Source: Bacillota bacterium
Lineage (GTDB): Bacteria > Bacillota > Clostridia > Peptostreptococcales > Anaerovoracaceae
DNA: 47,792 nucleotides
Assembly (NCBI GenBank): GCA_017417045.1
Contig: JAFPZZ010000034.1
Coordinates: 1 to 47,792 of the forward strand
Direction: 5' to 3'
The translations under genes were made by a program, and so were the position numbers. The notes beneath the pieces were generated by a model, which saw nothing but the letters and a program-made list of their open reading frames with translations, was not told the DNA's origin and did no database searches. Below, piece after piece: positions 40,804 to 47,792 of this stretch (position 1 is the stretch's first letter; each line of letters opens with the position of its first letter).

Positions 40804-40840
40804 CGGGCTTCCGGCTGCGCGCCGGAAGCCCGCTTTATTT
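40804..40840 (+). terminator. Intrinsic terminator after hpf
   Basis: A 12-pair stem (CGGGCTTCCGGC at 40804-40815 with its complement at 40821-40832), loop TGCGC, then CTTTATTT. It separates the yhaM-recD2-comF-hpf operon from cdaA. Confidence 0.85.
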
Positions 40841-40871
40841 AAAAGACAAACTTTAGTAGCAGGAGAAGATA

Positions 40872-41726
40872 ATGGATCTGAACTTCGGCGCTATACTGGC
40901 CAGCATAGGCTTCAGCGACGTGGTCGACATAGTCATCATGAGCTTCGTCATTTACAAGCTCATGGGCTTCATAAGGGATTCGAGGGCCGCGCAGCTGTCC
41001 AAGGGACTGCTGTTTATTATCGGCGCCTTTTTTCTTTCCGACGCGGCCCATCTCTACACCTTCAACTGGGTGCTCGCCAGGTTGATGAACATAGGACTCA
41101 TCGCCCTGGTCGTCGTATTCCAGCCGGAGCTCAGAAGGGGCCTCGAGTACCTCGGCAAGAACAAGCTCCTCAACAGATCGTCCATAGACCGCGAGAGCAT
41201 CAACGACATAGTCGAGCAGATCAGCGCGGCGGTAGGTTATTTCGCGAGCATCAAAGAGGGCGCCCTGATAGTCATAGAGCGCGACATAGCGGTAAACGAC
41301 ATCGCGGAGAACGGGACGATAATAGACGCGAAGCTCTCGCAGGAACTGCTTGAGAATCTCTTCTACGTTGGCTCGCCCCTGCACGACGGGGCGGTCATAA
41401 TTCGCCGCGACCGCATATACTCCGCGGGCTGCGTGCTCCCGCTCACGGAGAACACGAACCTCAGCAAGGACCTGGGCACCCGCCACAGGGCGGGCATAGG
41501 CATCTCCGAGGTCACGGACGCCATAGTCCTGATCGTTTCCGAGGAGACGGGCATCATATCCATGGCGCAGGAGGGCAAGCTCTCGAGGTTCCTCGACGTG
41601 CGCACTGTAGAGAAGACTCTGCTCAATTACTACATAACCAAGCTTCCCAGCGAGAACGAGTACTCGCTGAGGAAATTCATCTCGAATATCTGGAGGCCGG
41701 GCAATGACGAAAAGCAAGACGATTAA
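40872..41726 (+). CDS. cdaA: Diadenylate cyclase CdaA
   Basis: Membrane-bound enzyme that makes cyclic di-AMP from two ATP, controlling osmolyte uptake and wall homeostasis. Three TM helices lie in the first 90 residues (18-34, 46-56, 72-83), then the DisA_N catalytic domain with LHDGAVII (DGA 172-174) and GTRHRAGIG (RHR 204-206). 284 aa is normal. AGGAGA precedes the ATG. It overlaps ybbR by 23 bases, and glmM follows: the classical cdaA-cdaR-glmM set, in which CdaR and GlmM control the cyclase. Confidence 0.97.
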   Translation: MDLNFGAILASIGFSDVVDIVIMSFVIYKLMGFIRDSRAAQLSKGLLFIIGAFFLSDAAHLYTFNWVLARLMNIGLIALVVVFQPELRRGLEYLGKNKLLNRSSIDRESINDIVEQISAAVGYFASIKEGALIVIERDIAVNDIAENGTIIDAKLSQELLENLFYVGSPLHDGAVIIRRDRIYSAGCVLPLTENTNLSKDLGTRHRAGIGISEVTDAIVLIVSEETGIISMAQEGKLSRFLDVRTVEKTLLNYYITKLPSENEYSLRKFISNIWRPGNDEKQDD

Positions 41727-43008
41727 CATCATCATATCCGTCCTCATATCGATACTGCTCTGGATCTACGTCATAAACGTAGTAAATCCTCCCGCGACCG
41801 AGACTATAAGGGAGATCCCCGTGCAGCTCTCGGGACTGGATTCCCTTGAGGCTGGCCACCTGACCATAGCGGGCGACGGCTACTACACCGTGGACGTCAC
41901 CGTGAGCGCTCCGAGGGCGGAGCTCGCGGGCATATCGCAGAAGGACATCACGGCCTCCGCGAGCCTGCTGGGGCTCACCGCGGGGCAGAACTACATCAAC
42001 GTCAACGTGTCCGTTCCGGACAACATCACGCTTGACGACGTGCGCTCCCAGAAGATCCAGGTCTACATAGACGAGCTGGTCGAGGTAGACAAGCCCGTTT
42101 ACATCGCCCATCAGGACGCTCCCGAGGGAACGGAGATCACCATCACGGACAGCAGCCATGAGACAGTCAAGGTCATAGGCGCGGATTCCATAGTCAAGCT
42201 GGTCGAGCAGGTCAGGGTAGACCTAGACATCAGCGATATGGAGGTCGACTCCGTGAAGACCGCCGAGCTCGACGCCATCCCGCTCGACTCCGACGGAAAT
42301 ATCGTTAAGAACGTCAGCCTGGAGACCGAGCTCATAAGCGTTACCGCCGCGGAGTACGCGATCAAGACCGTTCCCCTGAGGGTGAGCTATGTCGGAAGTC
42401 CCGGACCCAGCACCGAGCTCAAGGACGCCAAGCTTCCCAGCAGGGTCAACATCAAGGGCCCGTCCGACAGGCTCGACGCCGTTGAAAGCGTCAGCGCCCG
42501 AGTCATAAGCATCGAGGGAATAACGCAGGACACAAGTTACAAGATCGACTGCGACCTCATGGACGGTATTTATCTGGCTGACAGCAGTCAGGGGCTCAGG
42601 GCCTATTTCACGGTCACCCAGCTCGGCGATATCAGCTTCACCTACGGCATAGACGACGTCGTAAAGGAGGGAGGCTCGGAGGGCGAGAGCTACAGCTTCG
42701 AGGACGCTTCCATAACGGTCACCGCCTCAGGAGAGCTGGACAAGGTCAAGGCATTGCAGGTCACCGACCTGATGCCTCACGTGGACCTGAGCGGATTTGA
42801 CGCCGGAGTGTACGATCTTCCGATCAGCATACCCTATACGCAGGAGGGCGTCAGCCTCAGCGTGACGCCGGACAGCATAAGGGTCACTGTCGGGACCGTG
42901 AATATCCCCGACCATTCGGAGGAAGGGAATGAAGGAAGCGACTCCGGGGAGAATGCCTCTGACGAAGGCGGCTCGGGAGAAGGCAGCTCAGGGGAAAGCG
43001 GGGAATAG
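41704..43008 (+). CDS. cdaR: YbbR-domain protein (CdaR), regulator of CdaA
   Basis: Single-pass membrane protein (TM about 10-29) with about four extracellular YbbR repeats, each a short beta sandwich; their first strands read around IPVQLSGLDSLEAGHL, KPVYIAHQDAPEGTEI, VPLRVSYVGSPGPSTEL and SITVTASGELDKV. The last 35 residues (SEEGNEGSDSGE...) are acidic, Ser/Gly-rich and probably disordered. 434 aa. In Firmicutes CdaR binds and modulates CdaA. It begins 23 bases inside cdaA. A 192-base gap with repeats and a terminator-like stem separates it from glmM. Confidence 0.9.
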   Translation: MTKSKTINIIISVLISILLWIYVINVVNPPATETIREIPVQLSGLDSLEAGHLTIAGDGYYTVDVTVSAPRAELAGISQKDITASASLLGLTAGQNYINVNVSVPDNITLDDVRSQKIQVYIDELVEVDKPVYIAHQDAPEGTEITITDSSHETVKVIGADSIVKLVEQVRVDLDISDMEVDSVKTAELDAIPLDSDGNIVKNVSLETELISVTAAEYAIKTVPLRVSYVGSPGPSTELKDAKLPSRVNIKGPSDRLDAVESVSARVISIEGITQDTSYKIDCDLMDGIYLADSSQGLRAYFTVTQLGDISFTYGIDDVVKEGGSEGESYSFEDASITVTASGELDKVKALQVTDLMPHVDLSGFDAGVYDLPISIPYTQEGVSLSVTPDSIRVTVGTVNIPDHSEEGNEGSDSGENASDEGGSGEGSSGESGE

Positions 43009-43070
43009 AGCTTTTCCTCAGCTGCTCGGCGCGGCTCATCCCGCTCTAGGGCAGAGGACGAAAGTCTTCC

Positions 43071-43106
43071 ATTTTCTAACATTTTCTAACATTTTCTAAC
43101 ATTTTT
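43071..43106. repeat. 10-bp tandem repeat, three and a half copies
   Basis: ATTTTCTAAC occurs at 43071-43080, 43081-43090 and 43091-43100, followed by ATTTTT. The unit length is close to one helical turn, so the A/T tracts are in phase and would bend the DNA. It lies between ybbR and glmM in otherwise GC-rich sequence. Confidence 0.95.
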
Positions 43107-43121
43107 ATATTTACATATGAC

Positions 43122-43174
43122 GAGCGGATTGATAAAATGATTAAGTTAGATCGATCCGCTCTTTTTTATTTTTT
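43122..43174 (+). terminator. Terminator-like hairpin with long loop upstream of glmM
   Basis: GAGCGGAT (43122-43129) pairs with ATCCGCTC (43154-43161), loop of 24 bases, then TTTTTTATTTTTT. It would end cdaA-ybbR transcripts or work as an attenuator before glmM, which begins at 43201. The loop contains AAAATG and GTTAGA, complementary to pieces of the 10-bp repeat just upstream. Confidence 0.75.
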
Positions 43175-43200
43175 GAAGACGCAGAAAGGCAGCAGATAAC

Positions 43201-44601
43201 ATGAGCAAATACTTCGGCACAGACGGTTTCCGCGGAGAGGCGAACATCGACCTCAACGCGGAACACGCATTTAAGATAGGGCTCTTCCTAGGCTGGTACT
43301 ACGGCAGGAATCCCAGAAACGGACACCCTGAGGGCTACAGGCCCAGGATAGTCATGGGCAAGGACACCAGGCGCTCGAGCTACATGTTCGAGGACGCTCT
43401 CTCCGCCGGTCTCGCGGCGGGAGGCGCCGACGTCTACCTCCTTCACGTTACCACCACCCCGAGCGTCGCTTACGCAGCCAGGACCGAGAAGTTCGCCTGC
43501 GGCATCATGATCTCCGCGAGCCATAACCCGTTCCACGACAACGGCATCAAGCTCATCAACGGCAACGGTGAGAAGATGGAGGACGAGGTCATAGACGACG
43601 TCGAGGCTTATCTGGACGGCCTCTACGCTCCTAGAGGGGAGAAGGCTCCCTGGACCGTGCCTTTCGCTACGGGGGAGAACATCGGCAGCGTCATAGATCA
43701 CGCGGCCGGAAGGAACCGCTACATAGGCTACCTTATCTCCCTTGCCACCGAATCCTACCGTGACAAGAAGGTCGGACTCGACTGTGCCAACGGCAGCACC
43801 TGGCAGATAGCCAAGAGCGTGTTCGACGCGCTCGGAGCCGACACCTACGTCATAAACAACCAGCCCAACGGGCTCAACGTCAACCTCGGCTGCGGCTCCA
43901 CCCACATCGAGGGGCTGCAAAAGCTCGTGAAGGAGCAGAAGCTCGACGTGGGCTTCGCCTTCGATGGAGACGCCGACCGCTGCCTCGCCGTGGACGAGAA
44001 CGGCAAGGTCGTAAACGGCGACGAGATCATGTACATCTGCTCCAAATACATGAAGGAGAAGGGTACGCTCGGCGACTCCAAGGTCGTCACCACCATCATG
44101 TCCAACTTCGGACTCTACAAGGCCCTCGACGAGCTCGGTATAGGCTACGAAAAGACCGCCGTCGGCGACAAATACGTCTACGAGAACATGGTCGAGAACG
44201 ATCATCTCATCGGAGGAGAGCAGTCCGGACATATCATATTCAGAAACCTCGCCACCACGGGCGACGGCCTTATCACCGCCATAAAGGTCATGCAGTGCAT
44301 GCTCGAGCAGAAGACTACCCTGTCGAAGCTCGCGGAGGGCGTCACCATGTATCCGCAGGTGCTCAAGAACGTCGTCGTAAAGGACAAGGACGAGACGATG
44401 AACAACGAGGCCGTGCAGGCGGCCGTAAAGGCTGCCGCGGACAAGCTCGGCGACAGCGGCAGGGTGCTCCTCAGAAAGAGCGGCACCGAGCCCGTGCTCA
44501 GGGTCATGTCCGAGGCGCAGACTGAGAGGGCCGCGGAGGACGCCGTCGATTCCATGATAGAGGCCATTAGGACAGAAGGCCTCCTCGTGAGGATCAAGTA
44601 G
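43201..44601 (+). CDS. glmM: Phosphoglucosamine mutase GlmM
   Basis: Converts glucosamine 6-phosphate to glucosamine 1-phosphate for UDP-GlcNAc and wall synthesis; in Firmicutes it also inhibits CdaA. Motifs: YFGTDGFRGEAN, catalytic Ser107 in MISASHNPFHDNGIKL, the Mg site FAFDGDADR, sugar loop GGEQSGH, and phosphate loop RKSGTEPVLRVM. At 466 aa it is slightly longer than the usual 448, through an extra stretch around 35-50 (GRNPRNGHPEGYRP). The ribosome site is weak (AAGG, distant). Confidence 0.95.
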   Translation: MSKYFGTDGFRGEANIDLNAEHAFKIGLFLGWYYGRNPRNGHPEGYRPRIVMGKDTRRSSYMFEDALSAGLAAGGADVYLLHVTTTPSVAYAARTEKFACGIMISASHNPFHDNGIKLINGNGEKMEDEVIDDVEAYLDGLYAPRGEKAPWTVPFATGENIGSVIDHAAGRNRYIGYLISLATESYRDKKVGLDCANGSTWQIAKSVFDALGADTYVINNQPNGLNVNLGCGSTHIEGLQKLVKEQKLDVGFAFDGDADRCLAVDENGKVVNGDEIMYICSKYMKEKGTLGDSKVVTTIMSNFGLYKALDELGIGYEKTAVGDKYVYENMVENDHLIGGEQSGHIIFRNLATTGDGLITAIKVMQCMLEQKTTLSKLAEGVTMYPQVLKNVVVKDKDETMNNEAVQAAVKAAADKLGDSGRVLLRKSGTEPVLRVMSEAQTERAAEDAVDSMIEAIRTEGLLVRIK

Positions 44602-44658
44602 GCGCCTGAGGGGCGGTAAGAGAAAGTTCATACGGCGCAAGGCCGGGAGGATATATCC

Positions 44659-45339
44659 ATGATACTGGACAAGAAGATACCTACGATCGAAGAGCTCTTC
44701 GATCTTAGCAACACCAGAGCAGCAGCCCTTTTCGAGGGCAAGACCTATGCCTGGGAGGTGCTCGCGGACATCAAGGGATTCATACTCGAGCTCGGAAAGA
44801 CGCTTCCCGAGGACGAGTTCGACCATCCCGCGGAGGACGTGTGGATCGCGAAGGACGCGAAGGTCTTCCCGAGCGCCTACATAGGAGGCCCCTGTATCAT
44901 AGATCACGGCGCCGAGATACGCCACTGCGCCTTCATCAGGGAGAGCGCCATCGTCGGCAAGGGCAGCGTCGTCGGCAACTCCTGCGAGCTCAAGAACGTC
45001 GTCCTCTTCGACAAGACCGAGACTCCGCACTACAACTACGTGGGAGATTCCGTCCTCGGTTTCCACGCCCACATGGGCGCGGGCGCTGTTACGAGCAACG
45101 TCAAGAGCGACAGGAAGAACGTCGTCATAAAGGCGGCTGAGGAGCAGATCCCGACCGGAAGAAAGAAGGTCGGCGCGATGCTCGGCGACTGGGTGGAGGT
45201 CGGCTGCAACAGCGTCCTCAATCCCGGCACCGTCATAGGAAAGCATTCCAACGTGTACCCGGGCTCCGCCGTGCGCGGAGTCATCCCAGCGAACAGCATA
45301 TATAAGGATAGAGAAAATATAGTAGAAAAGACCGAGTAG
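44659..45339 (+). CDS. Left-handed beta-helix acyltransferase (GlmU acetyltransferase-like, no pyrophosphorylase domain)
   Basis: 226 aa. After about 60 helical residues, hexapeptide repeats form a left-handed beta-helix (DVWIAKDAKVFPSAYIGG, AIVGKGSVVGNSCELKN, VGDSVLGFHAHMGAGAV, VIGKHSNVYPGSAVRGVIP). It resembles the acetyltransferase half of GlmU; similar proteins are often annotated as UDP-GlcNAc pyrophosphorylase-related although the uridyltransferase domain is missing. Position between glmM and nagB supports a role in amino-sugar nucleotides, inferred only. AGGA site ten bases before the ATG. It lies 57 bases behind glmM. Confidence 0.85.
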   Translation: MILDKKIPTIEELFDLSNTRAAALFEGKTYAWEVLADIKGFILELGKTLPEDEFDHPAEDVWIAKDAKVFPSAYIGGPCIIDHGAEIRHCAFIRESAIVGKGSVVGNSCELKNVVLFDKTETPHYNYVGDSVLGFHAHMGAGAVTSNVKSDRKNVVIKAAEEQIPTGRKKVGAMLGDWVEVGCNSVLNPGTVIGKHSNVYPGSAVRGVIPANSIYKDRENIVEKTE

Positions 45340-45396
45340 CGGGGAGGGCGGCGCAGCGCGCTGCCGCATGCCCTCAGAAAGGGAGGAACGAGCCTT

Positions 45397-46509
45397 ATGA
45401 TCAACAAAGAAAGAGAACTGGACCTTTTCCTCAGCCTCGTCAAGATCGACAGCGAGAGCGGCAATGAGCGCGCCATGTGCGAGAGGCTGCAGGAGCTGGC
45501 GTCTGAGATCGAGGGGGCGGAGATACGCACCGAAGAGGCGGGAGATTTCTATACCACGAACGGAAAGAACGTCATCGTCTGGATAAAGGGCAGCCTTCCC
45601 GGAGAGCCTGTGCTGCTCAGTTCCCACATGGACACCGTGGTCCCAGGAAACGGGATCAGGCCCGTGGTCGGCGAGGACGGTATAGTCCGCAGCAGTGGAG
45701 ACACCATACTAGCAGCCGATGACAAGGCGGGAATATCCGAGATATTCGAAGCTATCAGAACGATCAAAGAGAAGGGTCTCCCTCACAGGGATATAGAGAT
45801 CATCTTCTCCGTGGGCGAGGAGCAGGGACTCTACGGCGCCAAGTCCATAGACGTCAGTAAGCTCCACGCCAGGCAGGGCTATATACTCGACACCGGCGGC
45901 ACGCCGGGCAGGGTCATCACCTGCCAGCCGGGCCAGTACTCCTTCACGGCCAAGATCATAGGCAAGAGGGCCCACGCGGGCAATCAGCCCGAGGCCGGAG
46001 TCAGCGCCATCCAGGCGATGGCCAAGGCGATAGCTGAGATGAAACTGCTTAGGGTCGACGAGATCACGACCTGCAATATAGGCTCCATAGAGGCCAAGTT
46101 CCCGACCAATATCGTCCCGGACGAGTGCGTCATAAAGGGCGAGGTCAGGAGCCGCGACAAGGAAAGACTGGATGCCCAGGAGCGCCACGTGTACGACTGC
46201 CTGAAGAAGGCTGCGGACGAGGCCGGCGCCTCCCTCGAGTACGAGAAGACGGTCAAGTACCTCGCGTATAAGATGGAAGACGACGTCCCCGTCGTCAAGG
46301 AATTCCTCGACGCCCTGAAAAGGCAGGGGGTCGAGCCCTGCGTCGAAGGAGCCGGCGGAGGTTCGGACGCCAATGTATATAATCAGAAGGGAATGCAGTG
46401 CATAGTAGTCGCCACCGGCATGAGGGGCGGCCACGCACTCGACGAACATCTATATATAGAAGAGATGTACAAGGCGACGGAGATACTCATCGACGTCCTC
46501 ACGCACTGA
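45397..46509 (+). CDS. M20 family peptidase, peptidase T-like
   Basis: 370-aa cytoplasmic metallopeptidase. Motifs: SSHMDTVVPG (His ligand and Asp), AADDKAG (bridging Asp), GEEQGLYG (catalytic Glu), LDTGGTPG, KRAHAGNQPEAG in the lid domain, GGGSDANVYNQKG and the final GGHALDEH His. The pattern matches the PepT-like/YqjE group of aminotripeptidases. AAAGGGAGG lies before the ATG. Fifth peptide-related hydrolase of the window; flanked by the acyltransferase and nagB. Confidence 0.92.
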   Translation: MINKERELDLFLSLVKIDSESGNERAMCERLQELASEIEGAEIRTEEAGDFYTTNGKNVIVWIKGSLPGEPVLLSSHMDTVVPGNGIRPVVGEDGIVRSSGDTILAADDKAGISEIFEAIRTIKEKGLPHRDIEIIFSVGEEQGLYGAKSIDVSKLHARQGYILDTGGTPGRVITCQPGQYSFTAKIIGKRAHAGNQPEAGVSAIQAMAKAIAEMKLLRVDEITTCNIGSIEAKFPTNIVPDECVIKGEVRSRDKERLDAQERHVYDCLKKAADEAGASLEYEKTVKYLAYKMEDDVPVVKEFLDALKRQGVEPCVEGAGGGSDANVYNQKGMQCIVVATGMRGGHALDEHLYIEEMYKATEILIDVLTH

Positions 46510-46586
46510 GAGCCGCAAAGAACACGTATCATAGGGGCGTCCGGACTTCGATCCCGAAGCGACCGGCCCTTTGAAAGGAGAAATAT

Positions 46587-47306
46587 ATGAAGATCATTAT
46601 CGATACCAAAGAGAACGTCGCAAAGAGAGCTGCGCAGCGCTACGTGGAGCTCCTCGCCAATAAGCCCGACGCGGTCCTGGGCGGAGCCACCGGATCCACC
46701 CCTGTGGACCTCTATAAGGAGCTCGTAAGGCTCAACAAGGCGGGAGAGATCAGCTTCAAGGACGCCAAGAGTTTCAACCTCGACGAGTACGTCGGACTCG
46801 AGGGCACTCACGACCAGAGCTACCGCTACTTCATGAACGACAATCTCTTCAACCACATCGATATCAAGATGGAGAACACCCACGTTCCTTCCGGCATAGA
46901 CATCGAATGCCCCGAGAAGTACGATGAGGAGATCAAGGCGGCCGGCGGGGTCGACATGCAGCTTCTCGGAATAGGCGTCGACGGACACATCGGCTTCAAC
47001 GAGCCGGGAACTCCCTGGGATTCTCTCACCCACATAGTAGAGCTCGAGCAGAACACCAGAGAGGTCAACTCCAGGTTCTTCAGCTCCATAGACGAGGTCC
47101 CGACCCATGCGGTGACCATGGGCATCAAGACCATCATGAACGCCCGCAGCATCATACTCATGGCTACCGGCAGCAGCAAGGCCGAGATCGTCAAGGCCTT
47201 CATCGAGGGTCCCATCACCACTGAGGTGCCCGCATCCATACTCCAGCTGCACCCCTTCACCGAGGTCTATCTGGACTACGACGCCGCGGCGCTCCTCAGC
47301 AAATAG
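46587..47306 (+). CDS. nagB: Glucosamine-6-phosphate deaminase
   Basis: Converts glucosamine 6-phosphate to fructose 6-phosphate and ammonia. Diagnostic motifs: GGATGSTPVDLY (phosphate loop), FNLDEYVGL (catalytic Asp), GIGVDGHIGFNEPG (catalytic His), and the C-terminal SILQLHPF. 239 aa is normal. AAAGGAG precedes the ATG. A hairpin (arms within 46536-46572) lies just upstream and may be a weak attenuator. It opposes GlmM metabolically, so both directions of amino-sugar flow are encoded within 4 kb. Confidence 0.97.
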   Translation: MKIIIDTKENVAKRAAQRYVELLANKPDAVLGGATGSTPVDLYKELVRLNKAGEISFKDAKSFNLDEYVGLEGTHDQSYRYFMNDNLFNHIDIKMENTHVPSGIDIECPEKYDEEIKAAGGVDMQLLGIGVDGHIGFNEPGTPWDSLTHIVELEQNTREVNSRFFSSIDEVPTHAVTMGIKTIMNARSIILMATGSSKAEIVKAFIEGPITTEVPASILQLHPFTEVYLDYDAAALLSK

Positions 47307-47452
47307 GAAGAGCTGCCACAAAGAGGCGGTATCGTAAAAAAGTATAGATACCTAAACAGGTGCTTTTTCCGAACGAATACGTTTGAAGCCGGTCCTATCA
47401 TTCGGCTAAGCGTGACGCTCCGGAAGGGCACCTGAGATGAACGTTCCGCATA

Positions 47453-47483
47453 CGGCCCGAGGCTCGCCCGAGGGCCGTTTTCA
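47453..47483 (+). terminator. Terminator downstream of nagB
   Basis: ACGGCCC (47453-47459) pairs with GGGCCGT (47473-47479), 13-base loop that can pair further, then TTTTC. Confidence 0.7.
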
Positions 47484-47531
47484 ATGCTCTGAAAGGGCTG
47501 AAAAAAGCCTGTTTTTCCCCGAAAAAAGCAC

Positions 47532-47560
47532 TTGACCGAAGGCGCTTCGGATAGTATATT
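47532..47560 (+). promoter_or_regulatory. Upstream promoter of the tandem pair at the window end
   Basis: TTGACC (47532-47537) and TATATT (47555-47560), spacer 17. Both boxes are one mismatch from consensus. Confidence 0.8.
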
Positions 47561-47633
47561 AATCGAGGCCTTAAAAGAGTTTCGAATGCTCCGATCGGCA
47601 GAAAAAATATTTGCGAATGAGCAAAAATAACTG

Positions 47634-47662
47634 TTGACAAGGGCAGGGCAAGCTCATATAAT
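47634..47662 (+). promoter_or_regulatory. Consensus downstream promoter of the tandem pair
   Basis: Perfect TTGACA (47634-47639) and TATAAT (47657-47662) with exactly 17 bases between them. The strongest promoter in the window; start near 47669. Confidence 0.93.
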
Positions 47663-47668
47663 AAGGAC

Positions 47669-47792
47669 TGTTCCGCGCCAGACGCGGGACGCGAACCTTG
47701 AAAACATCATAGTGTAGAGAAAAGTCAAAGAGGACATCAGATTGTCCTCGAAAAGACGAAGATGTACACACCATCAAAGATGGTAAAGAACG
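47669..47792 (+). other. Probable rRNA operon leader (16S rRNA expected just beyond the window)
   Basis: Downstream of two near-consensus tandem promoters comes GAACCTTGAAAAC (47692-47704), a sequence of the kind found in Firmicutes rRNA operon leaders, then two stems: GAGGACA/TGTCCTC (around 47730-47750) and ACCATC-AAA-GATGGT (47770-47784). No open reading frame follows in this direction. I infer a 16S gene to the right, but none of its own sequence is seen. The stretch 47307-47531 has no gene. Confidence 0.6.

Noticed and set aside
43071..43106. CRISPR array or phage attachment site
   Set aside because: The 10-bp units are contiguous without spacers, no cas gene, integrase or tRNA is adjacent.
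43288..45627. Long minus-strand frame of 779 codons across glmM and the acyltransferase
   Set aside because: Shadow of strongly biased GC-rich codons on the plus strand; no motif, no start signal.
47398..47640. Minus-strand 80-codon frame downstream of nagB
   Set aside because: Covers a terminator and two promoters, no ribosome site, no recognisable protein.

Overview
The window is bacterial chromosome from a GC-rich member of the Firmicutes, most likely an anaerobic clostridial lineage. The strongest taxonomic markers are the diadenylate cyclase-YbbR-GlmM cluster (cdaA-ybbR-glmM), a stand-alone EcfA1-EcfA2-EcfT module, a YknXYZ-type efflux set, a YtrA-type GntR operon, long-form HPF, YhaM and RecD2, with strong GGAGG ribosome binding sites and frequent AUA Ile and AGG Arg codons. 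I see no prophage, insertion sequence, CRISPR array or conjugation genes; this looks like a core region. Four M20 metallopeptidases plus isoaspartyl dipeptidase suggest a peptide- and amino-acid-fermenting life.

Layout. 0.1-5.3 kb (mostly minus): an AbgB-like M20 hydrolase and a three-gene efflux operon (adaptor, ATPase, permease). 5.5-9.4 kb (plus): ecfA1-ecfA2-ecfT-queT-trmB, joining uptake of a queuosine precursor to a tRNA methyltransferase. 9.3-11.3 kb: a short prepilin peptidase divergent from an M20D amidohydrolase. 11.4-13.8 kb: a secreted Ig-like/SLH surface protein. 14.1-17.1 kb (minus): pseudouridine synthase, signal peptidase I, SmpB, an MltG-like membrane protein and a small unknown. 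17.2-21.2 kb (minus): isoaspartyl dipeptidase, a peroxiredoxin-like protein, a probably frameshifted membrane-anchored protein, and an L,D-transpeptidase with SLH repeats. 21.4-26.8 kb: zinc-ribbon/TM2 protein, tmRNA, PAP2 phosphatase, M20 peptidase, LuxS and an enolase-superfamily enzyme. 26.9-29.8 kb (minus): a large unknown zinc-ribbon membrane protein and fructose-6-phosphate aldolase. 30.1-33.3 kb (plus): gntR-ABC ATPase-permease. 33.4-36.0 kb (minus): nadE and pnuC, a small NAD cluster. 36.2-40.8 kb (plus): yhaM-recD2-comF-hpf, tightly overlapped. 40.9-47.3 kb (plus): cdaA-ybbR, glmM, a left-handed beta-helix acyltransferase, a PepT-like peptidase and nagB. The last 250 bases carry two near-consensus promoters in tandem and look like the leader of an rRNA operon whose 16S gene would begin just past the window.

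Themes. Trans-translation (tmRNA and SmpB), ribosome hibernation (HPF), RNA decay (YhaM) and tRNA/rRNA modification form a translation-maintenance set. CdaA, YbbR, GlmM, NagB, the L,D-transpeptidase and the MltG-like protein form a cell-wall and amino-sugar set. The observations I rate highest are: an NAD synthetase whose N-terminal glutaminase domain seems to have lost its catalytic residues; a prepilin peptidase whose mRNA should begin with a terminator-shaped hairpin carrying its own ribosome binding site in the loop; a 10-bp tandem repeat that can pair with the loop of a terminator upstream of glmM; a one-base frameshift in a small membrane protein gene; and the 718-residue zinc-ribbon membrane protein. 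No operon here is obviously a new defence or mobile system.
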